Positions 33,308 to 45,191 are shown, numbered from the stretch's first letter. The stretch: DNA of 64,000 bases from Euphorbia lathyris (GCF_963576675.1 NC_088918.1:39341501-39405500), one strand, 5' to 3'. The notes: generated by a model not told the origin, from the letters alone. Numbers and translations are program-made.

Positions 33308-33785
33308 TATATCATCTCCAACAATACTCTTCATATTCATTTCTTATTTCTTATTTTATCATTAAAATTATTAAGTATTGTTATATTTATAGTGAGAGGA
33401 GAGAAACTACTCAATAATAAATTACTAATAAAAAAATAAAATAATGAGACACTAGGAGCTCTTCAATAAGAGCATCTCCAACAACGTTTTAGTTTAGCTC
33501 TTAAGTTAAAATTTGAGGTAGAGTTAAAAAATCAGGTCCAACAGCTAGCCTCTTAGTGTCTCCTCAAATCACTAAGAGCTCCTCAAATTACTAAGAGTAC
33601 TTCTATCCTCTCTATTAATAGAGAGCATATGTCCACTCCCAGTGCCTCATTTTCATTTTTATAATAATTTATTATTGATAAGTCTATTTCCTCTCACTAT
33701 TGATAAATATAATAATAATTAATAATTTTAATTATAAAATAATAAATAATCAGTGAATATTATGGGTATTGTTAAAGATGATATG
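33308..33785. mobile_element. Foldback MITE
   Basis: Arms of about 150 bp (33308-33462 and 33637-33785) are imperfect inverse copies. The outer ends are ATATCATCTCCAACAATAC and, reversed, ATATCATCTTTAACAATAC. The centre carries GAGCATCTCCAACAA, a word common in plant MITE ends, which recurs reversed at 33857 and 34836. Confidence 0.65.
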
Positions 33786-34269
33786 TATTAGTCACTCTTA
33801 AATAACCAAGTGTCAATTATTTATATTATTTTTAAAAAGTGGGTTAAGAGTCTTTTGGAGATGCTCTAAAAGATGATGTAGATGCTCTTAAGAGCATGGT
33901 TATCAAAACCGGACCGATCAAAGAACCGGAAAGGACAAAGGGTCAAGGGTTAGAGGTTCAATCGGAGTTCAACCGGTATTAAAAAAATTATGTGAAAAAT
34001 AATATTTTATCCATATTTTAACTTATAAAAATTATATAAATAAAATTAAAAATATTAAATTTATAAATCCAATCATGAATTAAAAATATAATAAAAATTT
34101 AATTTATAAAAAAACTAAAAAATATAAATTACATATTTTTTAAAACTAAATAATTAGTATTATTATTAACATAACATATCAATATAATAAAATAGTTATT
34201 ATACAAATTTTATAGAGGTTTAAATTTTATTTTATGAAATATTTAAAGATTAATAAAATATTATGAGTA

Positions 34270-34396
34270 CCCTTCCTGTTTCCCCTAGTTTCATCTCTCA
34301 TCTTCTCTTAGAAGATAGGATTGGGGTTAGCTTCCCTAGGCTAATTTCTGGGTAGTTTGTTGTTATTCGTTTTTCTTTTCCTTTTCTACCAAAAAA
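34270..34396 (+). mobile_element. Short retroposon inside hAT-like copy 1
   Basis: 127 bp absent from the other copy, ending in an A-run and flanked by an 18-bp duplication AATAAAATATTATGAGTA (34252-34269 and 34397-34414). The A-tail and the long duplication show target-primed insertion of a truncated LINE end or SINE; the body is not recognised. Confidence 0.8.
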
Positions 34397-34529
34397 AATA
34401 AAATATTATGAGTATTGAAATGATAAAATAATGTTTGTATAATATTTATAGAAATATTTCAAATATTTACTTGTTATAATGATCATATATATATATATAA
34501 GATTAAACACAAGTTAATAAGTGGTCTAG

Positions 34530-34582
34530 TGGTCTAGTGGTTAAACAGTTATTTCTTATTCAAAAGTCCTATGTTCGAATCC
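34530..34582 (+). promoter_or_regulatory. tRNA-like A and B boxes in hAT-like copy 1
   Basis: TGGTCTAGTGG (34530-34540) and GTTCGAATCC (34573-34582) match Pol III internal A and B boxes. Copy 2 has them cleaner at 44951-44961 and 44986-44996. No complete tRNA fold is present. Confidence 0.55.
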
Positions 34583-34763
34583 CTGAAAAAGCAAATTTTT
34601 TTTAATTGAGTATAAAATGTAACTTGACCAGCCCGGTTAACCACACGTTCTATCAGGTTTTCAAGCATTTAAAAACCGAACCACCTCCGGCCTGGAATGA
34701 TGACCGGTTCTGGTCGAACCGGGTTGAACCGACCGGTTCGGTTCTCAAAACCATGCTTAAGAG

Positions 34764-35819
34764 GTTGTTTGGAGTTCACTTTAAATTTCTCTCTCTCCTT
34801 AATTTTTTATTTAAAAGTCAAACTAAGAGGATGTTGGAGATGCTCTTAGACCAATATTATGAATTTGTACAATGGGTGATATGTTTTAAATGTGAAAAGT
34901 CCCTCGAGAGCTATGGAAAAAGTTACAAAAAGTCTCACGTAGGAAAAATATCACTTTTTACAAGTGTTTATAGTTGGGTTGGTACGGACTCTTATATTTT
35001 TTTGAGAAATATTATTTTAATAATTTAATTAAATAATTATTATACTATAAATGTTTATCTTTTAATCAGTTTTTTCAAACGTTTAAAAAAGTCTTCAACC
35101 TAACCATCATTTTTCTCCATTTACTCCCTCACTAAGCAATTTTTTAAAATGTTTGGGAGAGTCTTTAACTAACCATGAATTTTTTCCATGTAATTCCCCT
35201 ACTTATTAATATATCTAGCACGTTTTGTTTTTCTCCCTTAATATAAGAAACGGATTGTTGTAGAGATTACATACCTCTTTTTCTTCTTCCAAAATCAATT
35301 TTTTTTTTTAAATTCAGCAACAAAAAGAAAGACAGTGAGTGTATATGTTTAAACAATTCTGAAACATGCAATTTAGACTTGTATTTCACTAGGTTGTTTT
35401 ATCCTAGAGACAACCGATTGGCAGTCTTCTTGCACAATTTTGAGGCAGTGTCGTGTACGCCTTAAAAATAGCGATCTTGTTCGCGACTCATCTCAAATTT
35501 TATTTACTTCGGTATTTTCATTTTTTCTACATTCGGTTTCAATAATTTTAAGACAATTCTTTATTGCCTTGATTATCGAACAAGCTAATGGGATGACTGA
35601 AATCAACAAATCGTTCATGTTTAAGGTGATTCTTTGATGCCATGACTATCGAACAAACTACACTGGATGAGTGAAATCAACAAATTATTCCGGGGTGGCT
35701 CACTTCTGACATGGAAACAAAAGATGATTTTCTACATTAACATAAAACTGGTTGCATCTGTTCTTACTTTTGAAAAATTTGTTATTGTTGAAATTGCCTT
35801 CATAAAGGCATGTTGCTTA
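34764..35819. other. AT-rich region, no gene seen
   Basis: 34836-34850 has GTTGGAGATGCTCTT, the reverse of the MITE-type end at 33470. The remainder is AT-rich without recognisable features. Confidence 0.5.
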
Positions 35820-35859
35820 TATATGGACTAAGATTGACTTCCTCTATAAAAAAAATATT

Positions 35860-36270
35860 ACATCTTAAATGGTTTGAAAGATGATTTGTATGATTACTAC
35901 AATGATGAAAACAAATATGCCAAGGACAATTAGGATGCATTGTAGAACAAATATGAGACTGATGAGGCTGGAACAAAGAAGTATGATGTCACTTGCTACC
36001 TCAAATTTCAGATTAATGATGATAAACATGTGGAGGCATAATCTCACGAACTCAAAAAAAATTGCTCACGAGATTAGCTCGGAGGTATGACTCCTGATGA
36101 ACAATTTTAAGTTGTTGTTATTATTGACAAGTTGCCTCCTTCCTGTTAGGATTTTAAAAATGTTCTCAGACACAAAACCAAACAATTTTCTCTGAAAAGT
36201 CTGATCACTCATCTCCGTATTAAGGAGGAAGCCCAAGAACAGGATTAAAAATAAGAGGTGCTTGTTATTG
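35860..36270 (+). pseudogene. Degenerate copia gag
   Basis: Conceptual reading with frame changes gives LYDYYNDENKYAKDN, LQNKYETDEAGTKKYDV, HELKKIAHEISSEV and the L-P-P-S-W-like region, then KSLITHLRIKEEAQEQD. These match the copia UBN2 Gag domain. Stops are present. Confidence 0.7.
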
Positions 36271-36294
36271 TAAGAAGCTCAAAGATGTGCCCCA

Positions 36295-37000
36295 AAACAC
36301 AACAAGAAATCCAGAAAATAGAAAATGTTCCTTATGCAAATGCGGTTGGTAGCCTTATGTATACAATGTTATGCACTAGGCTGGATATCTGCCATGTTGT
36401 TGGGATGGTAAGCATATATCAATCCAACCCAAGTTAAGCTCATTGGTTTGCTGTAAAGAGAATACTCAGATATCTCAAAGGAATAGCAGAGTACTCTCTA
36501 TGTTGCCAAGGAAATAATTTTCTACTTAAAAGATACAGAGATTAGACTAGACATGGGATTTGGATGAAAGAAAATCCACTTTTTGCTACGTCTTTTTACT
36601 CAAAAATGGGGCAATTTCTTAGAGTAGCAAGAAATATACGTGTATGGCCTTATCCGCCATGGAAGCTGAGTATGTGTCTTACTCATCCATATCCCATGAG
36701 GCCGTTTGGTTGATGGATTTATGGATCACCTAAACATTGTTACTACAAGCTCTCCGGTAATAATCGCGATAGTCAACATGTTATTGCTTTCTCTAAGGAT
36801 TAAACATTTCATAGTAAAGCAAAGCATATTAAGATTAAGTATCACTTTGTTAGAGATTTAGTTGCACGCAAAAAAGACTGTATGAAATATGTTTCGACTC
36901 ATGACATGGTTGCTGACCCTCTAACGAAACCTGTCAAGAGAGATGTTTTTGTGAAACATATTAGGTGTCGGGGATACTTAGGATCTAAACATATTTCTAT
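36295..37000 (+). pseudogene. Degenerate copia RT end and RNase H
   Basis: [49 protein letters not shown], then RNase H pieces (KAKHIKIKYHFVRDLVARK, ADPLTKPVKRDVFVKHI). The catalytic YVDD region is absent, so the join from gag is a deletion. Several stops. Confidence 0.75.
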
Positions 37001-38061
37001 TACATATAATTTTAGTAACATGTACTTTGAATTCAATAAAGTATCATTTTGAATCACTTATAATACACGTATATGTAAATGTTGTATGTTAATGTTTGCA
37101 ATTGAGCATGTTAGATAGAAAAGTACCTCACTCACGCGAGCTTTTACCCTCATTTTTTTATTGTGATGACAAAGATAAGGATGAGGCGAATTTTTGAGTC
37201 AACGAGAACTTGCTCAATAATTGACGTCATCTTGCAGTAATAATGGATATAGGTTCATTAGTTTGCAAGATAGAAACATACAAGTGGATAAGTATGTATT
37301 CAAAAGATTATTTATAATATGAGATTTCAATTATAGTTGTTTAAATGAAATCTTTTGTCTAAGATAGCCGAATGTAGTCTTATAATGAGAGAGACTAAGG
37401 TTAGATGGTATGGCACATCGAAACTGAAACCTTCATATGGTGTTGTTTTGAGCATAGACATGTGCTTCCTTCAGATGGAAGGATTTGAACACCATAGCAC
37501 ATGCTTTTCATACCATGTGTGCCTTGTGACCTAGAGATGGAAAAAGGACAATGTCAATTTTTTTCCTAGTGTGAGACTCTCTTCGTGAAAAACATGTTTT
37601 TCTCGAAACGTTATCCTCGATACCCTTAACCAGTTCACGAGTGTAATTCATTTTGGCTACTTTGGAAGGATGCTCTCAAGAGCTAGGTACTAATTCAGCT
37701 CGGATAGAGGGCCAACTGGGCAAGTAAAATGAATTGTTATGGAAAGAAGGTAGTAAGAGGGAAATACTTTATCAAGTTCACATCTTGTAGTCCTATATTT
37801 TACGAATCCGGATAGTTATACATATGTGCACACTTGTGAATATAGATGAATGGTTGAGATAATAATTATTATAGTGGATGTGATATGAAGTCTATGATAA
37901 AGCATATCATTTCTTAATTACACACGTAATTAGAGAGATTGTATATCTCCAACGAGTATACATCATTTGAGTTTTCGATTATATATCGGTCACATGAACT
38001 ATTTGTGAGTATGAATGAGACGGAGTGATGGAATATGTTTCCGTTATGTGCGAGTGAGATA

Positions 38062-38457
38062 TGTAGGAATAAATGGAGTAAACGAGCCTTGGTCCATTTA
38101 CTGGTCCATTTATGGCCGCCTGTAACCTAATCAGTTAGGGTTAGACTTAGGCTTTAGGTTTAACCTAGCTATAAATAGATAGCTATAGAGCTAAACTTAA
38201 CACCCTAATAACACAATAATCAGAGACTATATAAAGGCAATCCCTCTGTTCCCTCCCCCTACAACCGCCGCCCCCCTTCTGTTCTCGGATAGCGTTCTTA
38301 GTTCGTGGAACAACAGAGATTGCTCCTTCGGTGTAGTAACCTCCTAAATCGGTGATACGGAGCCAAGGTTGATTACTTTCGCTATTGTTCAACGGATCTA
38401 CGCTGCAAGAGGTAAGCCTAGAGGTTAGAGAAATCCATTATGATTGTTTAGAGAACC

Positions 38458-38461
<4 letters not shown>
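38062..38461 (+). repeat. Probable 3' LTR of the copia derivative
   Basis: Starts TGTAGGAATAAATGG after a purine-rich GCGAGTGAGA and ends GAACCTTCA, 400 bp (TG...CA). It has a TATA box in CTATAAATAG near 38170 and a CT- and GC-rich transcribed part. There is no second copy in the window to confirm the edges. Confidence 0.5.

Positions 38462-38516
<55 letters not shown>
38462..38516. repeat. (AT)n microsatellite
   Basis: About 27 AT units directly abutting the LTR end. Confidence 0.9.
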
Positions 38517-38522
<6 letters not shown>

Positions 38523-38607
38523 ACATTAGAGGAAGATATGCAAATGACATATTCTTAACAGAAGTTTAAAAGATAATTTTATTAAAACTAGGCTTAATAC
38601 GAACATT

Positions 38608-39130
38608 TGTACGTTAAATTTGTTCACAAAGTTTGATTGACCCTTTAAATTTTCAAAGTGTATTGACAGTCCCATCAACTTGCATAAAATGTCCAGCTGA
38701 CCCTTTGAACTTATATAAAATATAATAAATTAATCACTTAGTTGCAAAAAAAAAAAAAGTAAGCTGCATGCGGAAAATGTATTATACGCACTTTAGAATG
38801 TTATTAGATAATTCACATAATAGATTAAAAATAAAGTTCTTATTTGTTCAACTGTAAAACTTATCTTCTCTAATATTAGAACCGTATATCGACCTTGGTC
38901 TTTTTACAATTTTTAAGAAGCGTGCAATACTCTTCCACATTTAAGTTTTTTTTTTTTTTGCAACTGAGTGATTAATTGATTACATTTTACGCAAGTTCAA
39001 AAGACTAACTGGACATTTTATGCAAGTTAAAGGGACTATCGAAACACTTTAAAAGTTTAGATGACAAATCATCGAAACACTTTAAAAGTTTAGATGACAA
39101 ATCAACTTTTTTGACAAGTTCAAGTGACAT
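38608..39130. mobile_element. Foldback element
   Basis: Left arm 38608-38757 and right arm 38946-39130 are imperfect inverse copies. Shared words include ACTTGCATAAAATGTCCAG and TTAATCACTTAGTTGCAAAAA-like sequence. It is non-coding; the target duplication is unclear because the right end contains internal direct repeats (TTTAGATGACAAATCA twice). Confidence 0.7.
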
Positions 39131-39162
39131 TTTAAATATACTTTTTTGACAAGTTCAAGTTC

Positions 39163-39671
39163 AAGCCATGCACTCCATTCGCATGGCTTGGGATAAAGGC
39201 TGGAAGAAGCTTTGGATTGAATCAGATTCAAGCTATGTAGTTAATTTGTTAACATCAAGATCCAAGACTGTTCCTTGGCGTTTCCGACAAGAGTGGATGC
39301 TTTGCCTTTCTCTTGTGTCCCAAATGACCATTTTTGTTTCGCATATTTTTAGAGAAGGAAACAGGGTGGCAGATTTCTTAGCTAACCATGGTCGAACTGC
39401 TTCTTCGTTGATTTCATGGAATTCCTCACCTTCCTTCTGCTCTCATCTTGTGTCCGATGATTTGGCGGGACTGCCCCAGTTTCGATTCCGCTAGTTTGTT
39501 TGTATTTTATTTCGCCTTTTTGTTTGTCCTTTATTTTTATTTTGTACGGATCTTCTCTTCTCTTTTAATAATATTTTAGGCTCGGCTCCATTTGATTCGA
39601 AATGTGCTAACCTTGTTAGGATGCTTTGATTCTTTTAGTCCACCTCCAAGCTTTCAATTAAAAAAAAAAAA
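39163..39671 (+). mobile_element. 5'-truncated L1-type LINE (RNase H and A-tail)
   Basis: 39168-39494 encodes 108 residues of RNase H (LWIESDSSYVVNLL with catalytic Asp, IFREGNRVADFLANHG), then a stop, a T-rich 3' UTR and an A-tail at 39660-39671. Everything upstream of the RNase H middle is missing, the usual result of incomplete reverse transcription. Confidence 0.8.
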
Positions 39672-40416
39672 GTGACAAATGTTTAATGAAGCCTTAAAAC
39701 TATATAAAGAAGAAAAAAAATGATGAAAAGTGTATAGGGTTTTTGAATTTTAAATTGTTTGTAGCAAAACAGCCAAAAGTAGTTATAATTAAAATGCATA
39801 AATAAACAGCCTTTAATTAAGTTCTGATTTAATTCTTACATTCAAATCTGAGTAGTGTTTGTTTGGCTATTTAAAGGGAAAAGTTTCATCATTTCCATTT
39901 ATTTGATTTATTATTTTGTCAAATTAGTAATAAATATATTAGAATTTTAGCTTAAAAAAAGAAACAAAATAACATATTTTTCCAAAAGCACATAATACAA
40001 ACTTGGAATTCGGAATTTATCCTACCCTGTATATTAATTGAAATTATAAGCCAATGAAAAAATCCGAAACTCTTTATTAATTTACATCAATAAAATAAGT
40101 ATATTTAAAATGTCAGCTTTCCTGAAAAACAGGGTCCTGCAAAAGTAGACAACAAATACCTTTGACAGACGCACCAAAGTAAAGTAAAATGATAAAATCC
40201 CAACATATGATGAGTGAAATTTGGGCTCTATACATAATTCTTTTCATTCAATAAATCACTCAAACTTCATATTTAATTTTAATCATTTCATTTCACCCAA
40301 TTTATATGGAATAAACTCACCAAAATACGTTTAAGATTTTCGAGGAATACTGATTTTATGTACAAATAACACCAATATAAGTTTAACGTTTAGAAAATAG
40401 TACCATTTTGGGTAGT
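39672..40416. other. AT-rich spacer
   Basis: No feature recognised. Confidence 0.5.
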
Positions 40417-41135
40417 GGCGGATCCAGGATTTAAGGGGGTCAAAACTCTATGTAAATTTTGTTTAGATTAATGTTTGTAACCAAGAGCAAAAATACCCCT
40501 AACGTTTTGGGTCAGGAGCAATTTTACCTCTAACATCTAAAATGGTGCAATTTTACCCCTAATGTTTGTGTTTGTAGCCAAGAGCAGTTTTACCCATAAC
40601 GTTGATAAATTAGATCAATTTCACACTATTATAACATACATTCATTTTTTTTTCTTTATTTTGCACCAATTGCATATCATTTTGTTCTAAAAAAAGATAT
40701 AATGTTTTTTATAATTTAATAATAAAAATGGAGATTAATATTTATAAATTCGGTGAATTTTTTGAAATTTTTTTCTAATTCGTACAAAAGACAGTATGTT
40801 TTTAATATTTTTTTCACATCTCAACCCATGTTTGTGATTTGTTACTGATAAAATAACGCATGTGTGAAGTGTAGATGACAAGATTCATGACCGAGAAGAC
40901 AGTTTGATGAATTATTTCTCAAATTGACCCAATTTATCAACGTTAGGGATAAAATTGCTCTTGGCTTCCAACATTAGGAATAAAATTGCACCATTTTAGA
41001 TGTTAGAGGTAAAATTGCTCCTGACCCAAAACGTTAGCGATATTTTTGCACTTAACCTTTCTTTTTGGACTATTTTTTTTTTTTAGGGATGAAGGGGGGT
41101 GGCAAATGCCCCCTTTGACCCCTCTACATCCGCAT
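40417..41135. mobile_element. hAT-type MITE carrying an inner foldback
   Basis: Left end GTGGCGGATCCAGGATTT with GGGGGTCAAA; right end has TTTGACCCCTCTACATCCGC, an inverse match. GTGGCGGATCCAGGA is a familiar plant hAT MITE end. I could not define the target duplication. Most of the interior is the foldback at 40478-41060. Confidence 0.45.
40478..41060. mobile_element. Foldback element with repeated arms
   Basis: Arms 40478-40627 and 40915-41060 are inverse copies, sharing AACGTTTTGGGTCAGGAGCA and ATCTAAAATGGTGCAATTTT. Each arm is built of about four short repeats of a GAGCAATTTTACC-CTAACG type word. Non-coding. Confidence 0.75.
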
Positions 41136-41203
41136 CTTCTTAATAACGGAACATGACACATTATTCATACTACTCTGTTAAGTTTTGATTGACAGAACTT
41201 AAC

Positions 41204-44200
41204 AACAACAACAACAACAACAAAGCCTTAGTCCCGAAATGATTCGGGGTCGGCTAACATGAACCATCATATAAAACCGTGAAAGTCAAGTCGTGTCAGC
41301 GACACAGATTCGCTCCCTCCAATCCGTCCTATCCACTACCATATTTTCCTCAATTCCCAGTAAACTCATATCACTCTCGATCACCCTCCTCCAAGTTTGC
41401 TTAGGTCTTCCCCTACCCCTCACCACTACATCCCTTTGCCACTCTTCGGTTCTCCTAACCGGCGCATCAAGCGCTCTACATCTCACATGGCCAAACCACC
41501 TTAGTCGGTTTTCTCTCATTTTATTCTCAATAGATGTGACCCCTACTTTTGTCCTAATTATTTCATTACGCACCCGGTCCTTTCTCGTATGACCACACAT
41601 CCATCTCAACATACGCATCTCCGCCACCGACATCTTATGGATGTGGCAGTGTTTCACTGCCCAACACTCCGTACCATATAACAATGCTGGTCTAATTGCC
41701 GTCCGGTAGAATTTTCCCTTCAATCTATTAGGCATGCCGGGATCACAAAGGAAACCCGTAGCACTCTTCCACTTCGACCAACCAGCTTTAATCCTATGAG
41801 CAACATCTCCATCTACTTCTCCATCCGTTTGGATAATAGATCCTAAATACCGGAAGCAATCCGAGGCCTGAACAACTCTCCCATCTAGGGTGATTGTCCC
41901 TGCCTCCCTACTCATACGGCCGCTAAACTTACACTCCAAATATTATGTCTTACTTCGACTCAACTTAAAGCCTCTAGATTTTAGAGTTTGTCTCCATAGT
42001 TCCAACTTCCTCTCCACTCCTTCTTTCGTCTCATCAACCAACACGATATCATCTGCAAACAGCATGCACCATGGTATACCATCTTGAAGTGAACTTGTTA
42101 GTTCATCCATAACGATGGCAAAAAGAAATGGGCTTAGTGCGGAACCTTGATGCACTCCAATCGTAATAGGAAACTCTTCAGTCTTCCCAACACTAGTACG
42201 TACACTCGTGCATACTCCCTCATACATGTCCTTTATGATGTCAATATATTTCCGCGAAATGTCTTTCCTTATCAAGGCCCACCAAAGTACTTCCCTTGGT
42301 ACCTTATCATATGCTTTCTCCAAGTCAATGAAAACCATATGCAAGTCTTTCTTCTTATTTCGATAGTGCTCCATTAATTGTCTCATTAGATGGATGGCTT
42401 CCATAGTTGATCTTCCCGGCATAAAGCCAAACTGGTTTTCCGAGATCTTCACCGTCCTCCTTAGCCTTTGTTCGATCACTCGCTCCCAAAGTTTCATAGT
42501 GTGACTCATTAATTTGATTCCCCGATAGTTGGCACAATCTTGGACATCGCCTTTGTTCTTATACAAAGGGATTAAGGTACTTTTCCTCCATTCTGATGGC
42601 ATCTTATTGTTTCTCCAAATTTTGTTGAAGAACGTCGTCAACCATTCGATTCCTCTTTCTCCCAAACATCTCCAAATCTCAATAGGGATGCCATCATGTC
42701 CTACTGCTTTCTTCAACTTCATCTTACTTAATGCCATTTTGACTTCACCCTTTTGAATTCTCCGCAGGCATTCGTGATTTATCATATCGTGATGGATACT
42801 TATATCTCCAACATCTTGTTGGCGATCTCCATTAAATAAGTCATCAAAATAGGACCTCCATCGTTCCTTGATATCCTTATCTCCAACTAGGACTTTCTGG
42901 TCCACATCCTTCACACATTTAACTTTTCCGAGATCTCGCGTCTTCCTATCTCTCATCCGAGCAATTCTATATATGTCTCTTTCCCCTTCTTTCGTATCCA
43001 ATCTTGTATACAGATCCTGATTCACCTTTGCTCTAGCATCTCGTATGACCTTCTTTACTTCCCTTTTAGCCTCTTTGTATTTTTCGTAGTTCTCGTCACT
43101 CCTACATTTCCCCAATAGTTTATAGGATTCTCTCTTACTCTTTACTGCTTGTCGTACTTCTTCTGTCCACCAAGATGTGTCCTTACCCAGCGGCATGCTA
43201 CCTTTAGATTCCCCTAGAACTTCCTTCGCTACTTCCCTTATACTCTGCTCCATCTTATTCCATATCGAATCTATATCTGAATCCATATTGCAAGTCCAAA
43301 TATCTTTTTTGGTCATCTCATCCACAAATTTTTGTTGATTCTCCCCTTGCAATTTCCACCACTTAATCTTAGTCTCTACTTGAGGTGTTTGTTTTCTTAT
43401 ACATTTCCTACTTCGAAAATCTATCACCACTACTCTATGTTGGGTTGTCGTACTCTCACCAGGGATCACCTTACAATCAATATAACTCTTTCTCCAAGCA
43501 CTCCTTACTAAGAAGAAGTCAATTTGGCTCGCATTACCGCCACTCCGATAAGTCACTAAGTGGGATGTTCTCTTCATAAACCATGTGTTCATGATACTCA
43601 AGTCATAGGCTGATGCGAATTCCAAAATATCATTTCCTGCTTCATTCTTATCTCCAAAACCATACCCTCCATGAACACTCTCAAACCCATCTCGCCTAGA
43701 ACCCACGTGTCCATTGAGATCACCCCCTAGTACCATTTTTTCATCCCTAGGAACCTGTTGCACCACTTCCTCTAAGTCATCCCAAAAAGCTTGTCTTATA
43801 GACACATCTAATCCTATTTGTGGCGCATATGCACTAATGACATTCACAACCTCATCCCCTATCACTAGCTTAACACTCATAATTCTATCGCTCTTCCTAG
43901 ACACCGCTACTACATCATCAATATACTCCCTATCAATAAGAATACCTACTCCATTTCTAACCTTATCCTTTCCTGAGTACCAAAGCTTATAACCCCAAGG
44001 AGCTATCTCTCTAGCCTTGGCTCCAACCCACTTGGTTTCTTGTAGGCATAATATATTTATTCTCCTCCTCTTCATAACATCTACAATTTCAGCTAATCTT
44101 CCTGTCAAAGAACCTATGTTCCATGTCCCAAAGCGTAACCTACTACCCTTACCCCTACCCCTACCATTACCGTGGACTAGCTTATTTACCCGCAACCCTT

Positions 44201-44340
44201 GCATATTTGACACCACCCCCGGGTCCTGGGGTGGCGCGCCGCTTAGTTTACGTTGGCCGCCACAAACCTACCGCAACCCTCCTCCTTTGTCCGGGCTTGG
44301 GACCGGATGTAAAGGCCACCAAGTGACCCTCACAGGCGGT
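41204..44340 (-). mobile_element. Near-complete RTE-type LINE
   Basis: 3137 bp on the minus strand, bounded by a perfect 16-bp target duplication ATTGACAGAACTTAAC (41188-41203 and 44341-44356). It ends in a (TTG)n tail on its own strand, as RTE elements do, rather than poly-A. One ORF covers most of it and is broken by a single stop. Confidence 0.93.
41286..44216 (-). pseudogene. RTE endonuclease/reverse transcriptase, one nonsense codon
   Basis: About 976 codons. Endonuclease near residues 25-260: [56 protein letters not shown] and QIDFFLVR, so the main catalytic motifs are present. Reverse transcriptase near 540-760: [70 protein letters not shown] and the box [10 protein letters not shown]. 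The C-terminal RTE region follows (RYLGSIIQTDGEVD, LLYGTECWAVK, LRWFGHVRCR, RGRGRPKQTW). TAA at 41940-41942 interrupts it, 8 residues before YLGS-type sequence resumes. First in-frame ATG is at 44204; the frame is open to 44216 and slightly beyond without ATG. Confidence 0.92.
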
Positions 44341-44438
44341 ATTGACAGAACTTAACGAAATAATATAAATAAAATATCATGTTCTGTTATCGATGTCAAA
44401 ATTGATACTATTTTTATAAATATTAAGTCTATATTTAT

Positions 44439-45191
44439 CATGGTTATCAAAACCGGACCGGTCAAAGAACCGGAAAGGATAAAGGGTCAAGGGTTAGAAG
44501 TTCAATCGGGGTTCAACCGAGATTCAACCAGTATTAAAAAAATTATGTGAAAAATAATATTTTATCCATATTTTAACTTATAAAAATTATGTAAATAAAA
44601 TTAAAAATATTAAATTTATAAATCCAATCATGAATTAAAAATATAATAAAAATTCAATTTATAAAAAGACTAAAAAATATAAATTACATATTTTTTAAAA
44701 CTAAATAATTAGTATTATTATTAACCTGACATATAAGTATAATAAAATAGTTATTATATAATTTTTTTAGAGTCTTAAATTTTATTTTATGAAATATTTA
44801 AATATTAATAAAATATCATGAGTATTGAAATGATAAAATAATGTTTATATAATATTTATAGAAATATATATAAAAAAAATATTTCAAATATTTACTTTTT
44901 ATAATGATTATATATATCTATATTGTTAAGATTAAACACAAGTTAATAAGTGGCCTAGTGGTTAAATAGTTATTTCTTATTCAAAGGTTCGAATCCTTGG
45001 AAAAGCAATTTTTTTTATTGAATATAAAGTGTAATCTGACCAGCCCGATTAACCGCGACCGGTTCAGACGGGTCATGGTTCAACCTGGTTTTCAAGCATT
45101 TAAAAACCGAACCACCTCCGGCCCAGAATAATGACCGGTTTCGGTCGAACCGGGTCGAACCGACCGGCCCGGTTCGATTCTCAAAACCATG
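44439..45191. mobile_element. hAT-like non-autonomous element, copy 2
   Basis: 753 bp, ends CATGGTTATCAAAACCGG and (reversed) CATGGTTTTGAGAATCGAA, with a perfect 8-bp duplication ATATTTAT at 44431-44438 and 45192-45199. Same family as 33895-34755, without the retroposon. It lies 83 bases from the RTE target duplication. Confidence 0.88.
44951..44996 (+). promoter_or_regulatory. tRNA-like A and B boxes in hAT-like copy 2
   Basis: TGGCCTAGTGG (44951-44961) and GGTTCGAATCC (44986-44996), matches to Pol III A and B boxes with 24 bases between them, which is short for a tRNA gene. Confidence 0.55.

Larger units (their letters stand above)
33895..34755. mobile_element. hAT-like non-autonomous element, copy 1
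   Basis: 861 bp. Ends CATGGTTATCAAAACCGG and, reversed, CATGGTTTTGAGAACCGAA. A perfect 8-bp duplication CTTAAGAG flanks it (33887-33894 and 34756-34763), as expected for the hAT superfamily. It aligns over its length with 44439-45191 and carries a later 127-bp insertion at 34270-34396. Sub-terminal repeats of CCGGTTCGAACC type are dense near the right end. Confidence 0.88.
35820..38461 (+). mobile_element. Copia deletion derivative with 3' LTR
   Basis: Degenerate gag is followed directly by the end of RT and RNase H, then a 3' non-coding stretch and an LTR at 38062-38461. The centre (gag zinc knuckle, protease, integrase, most of RT) is missing. The 5' LTR was not identified. Confidence 0.7.

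Noticed and set aside
34530..34582. A genuine tRNA gene
   Set aside because: A- and B-box words are present but spacing is short and no acceptor stem or anticodon arm folds.
38183..38392. 69-codon minus-strand ORF
   Set aside because: Antisense to a probable copia LTR with its TATA box; no domain.
41890..44355. Plus-strand ORFs opposite the RTE element
   Set aside because: Antisense shadows of the RTE coding frame.
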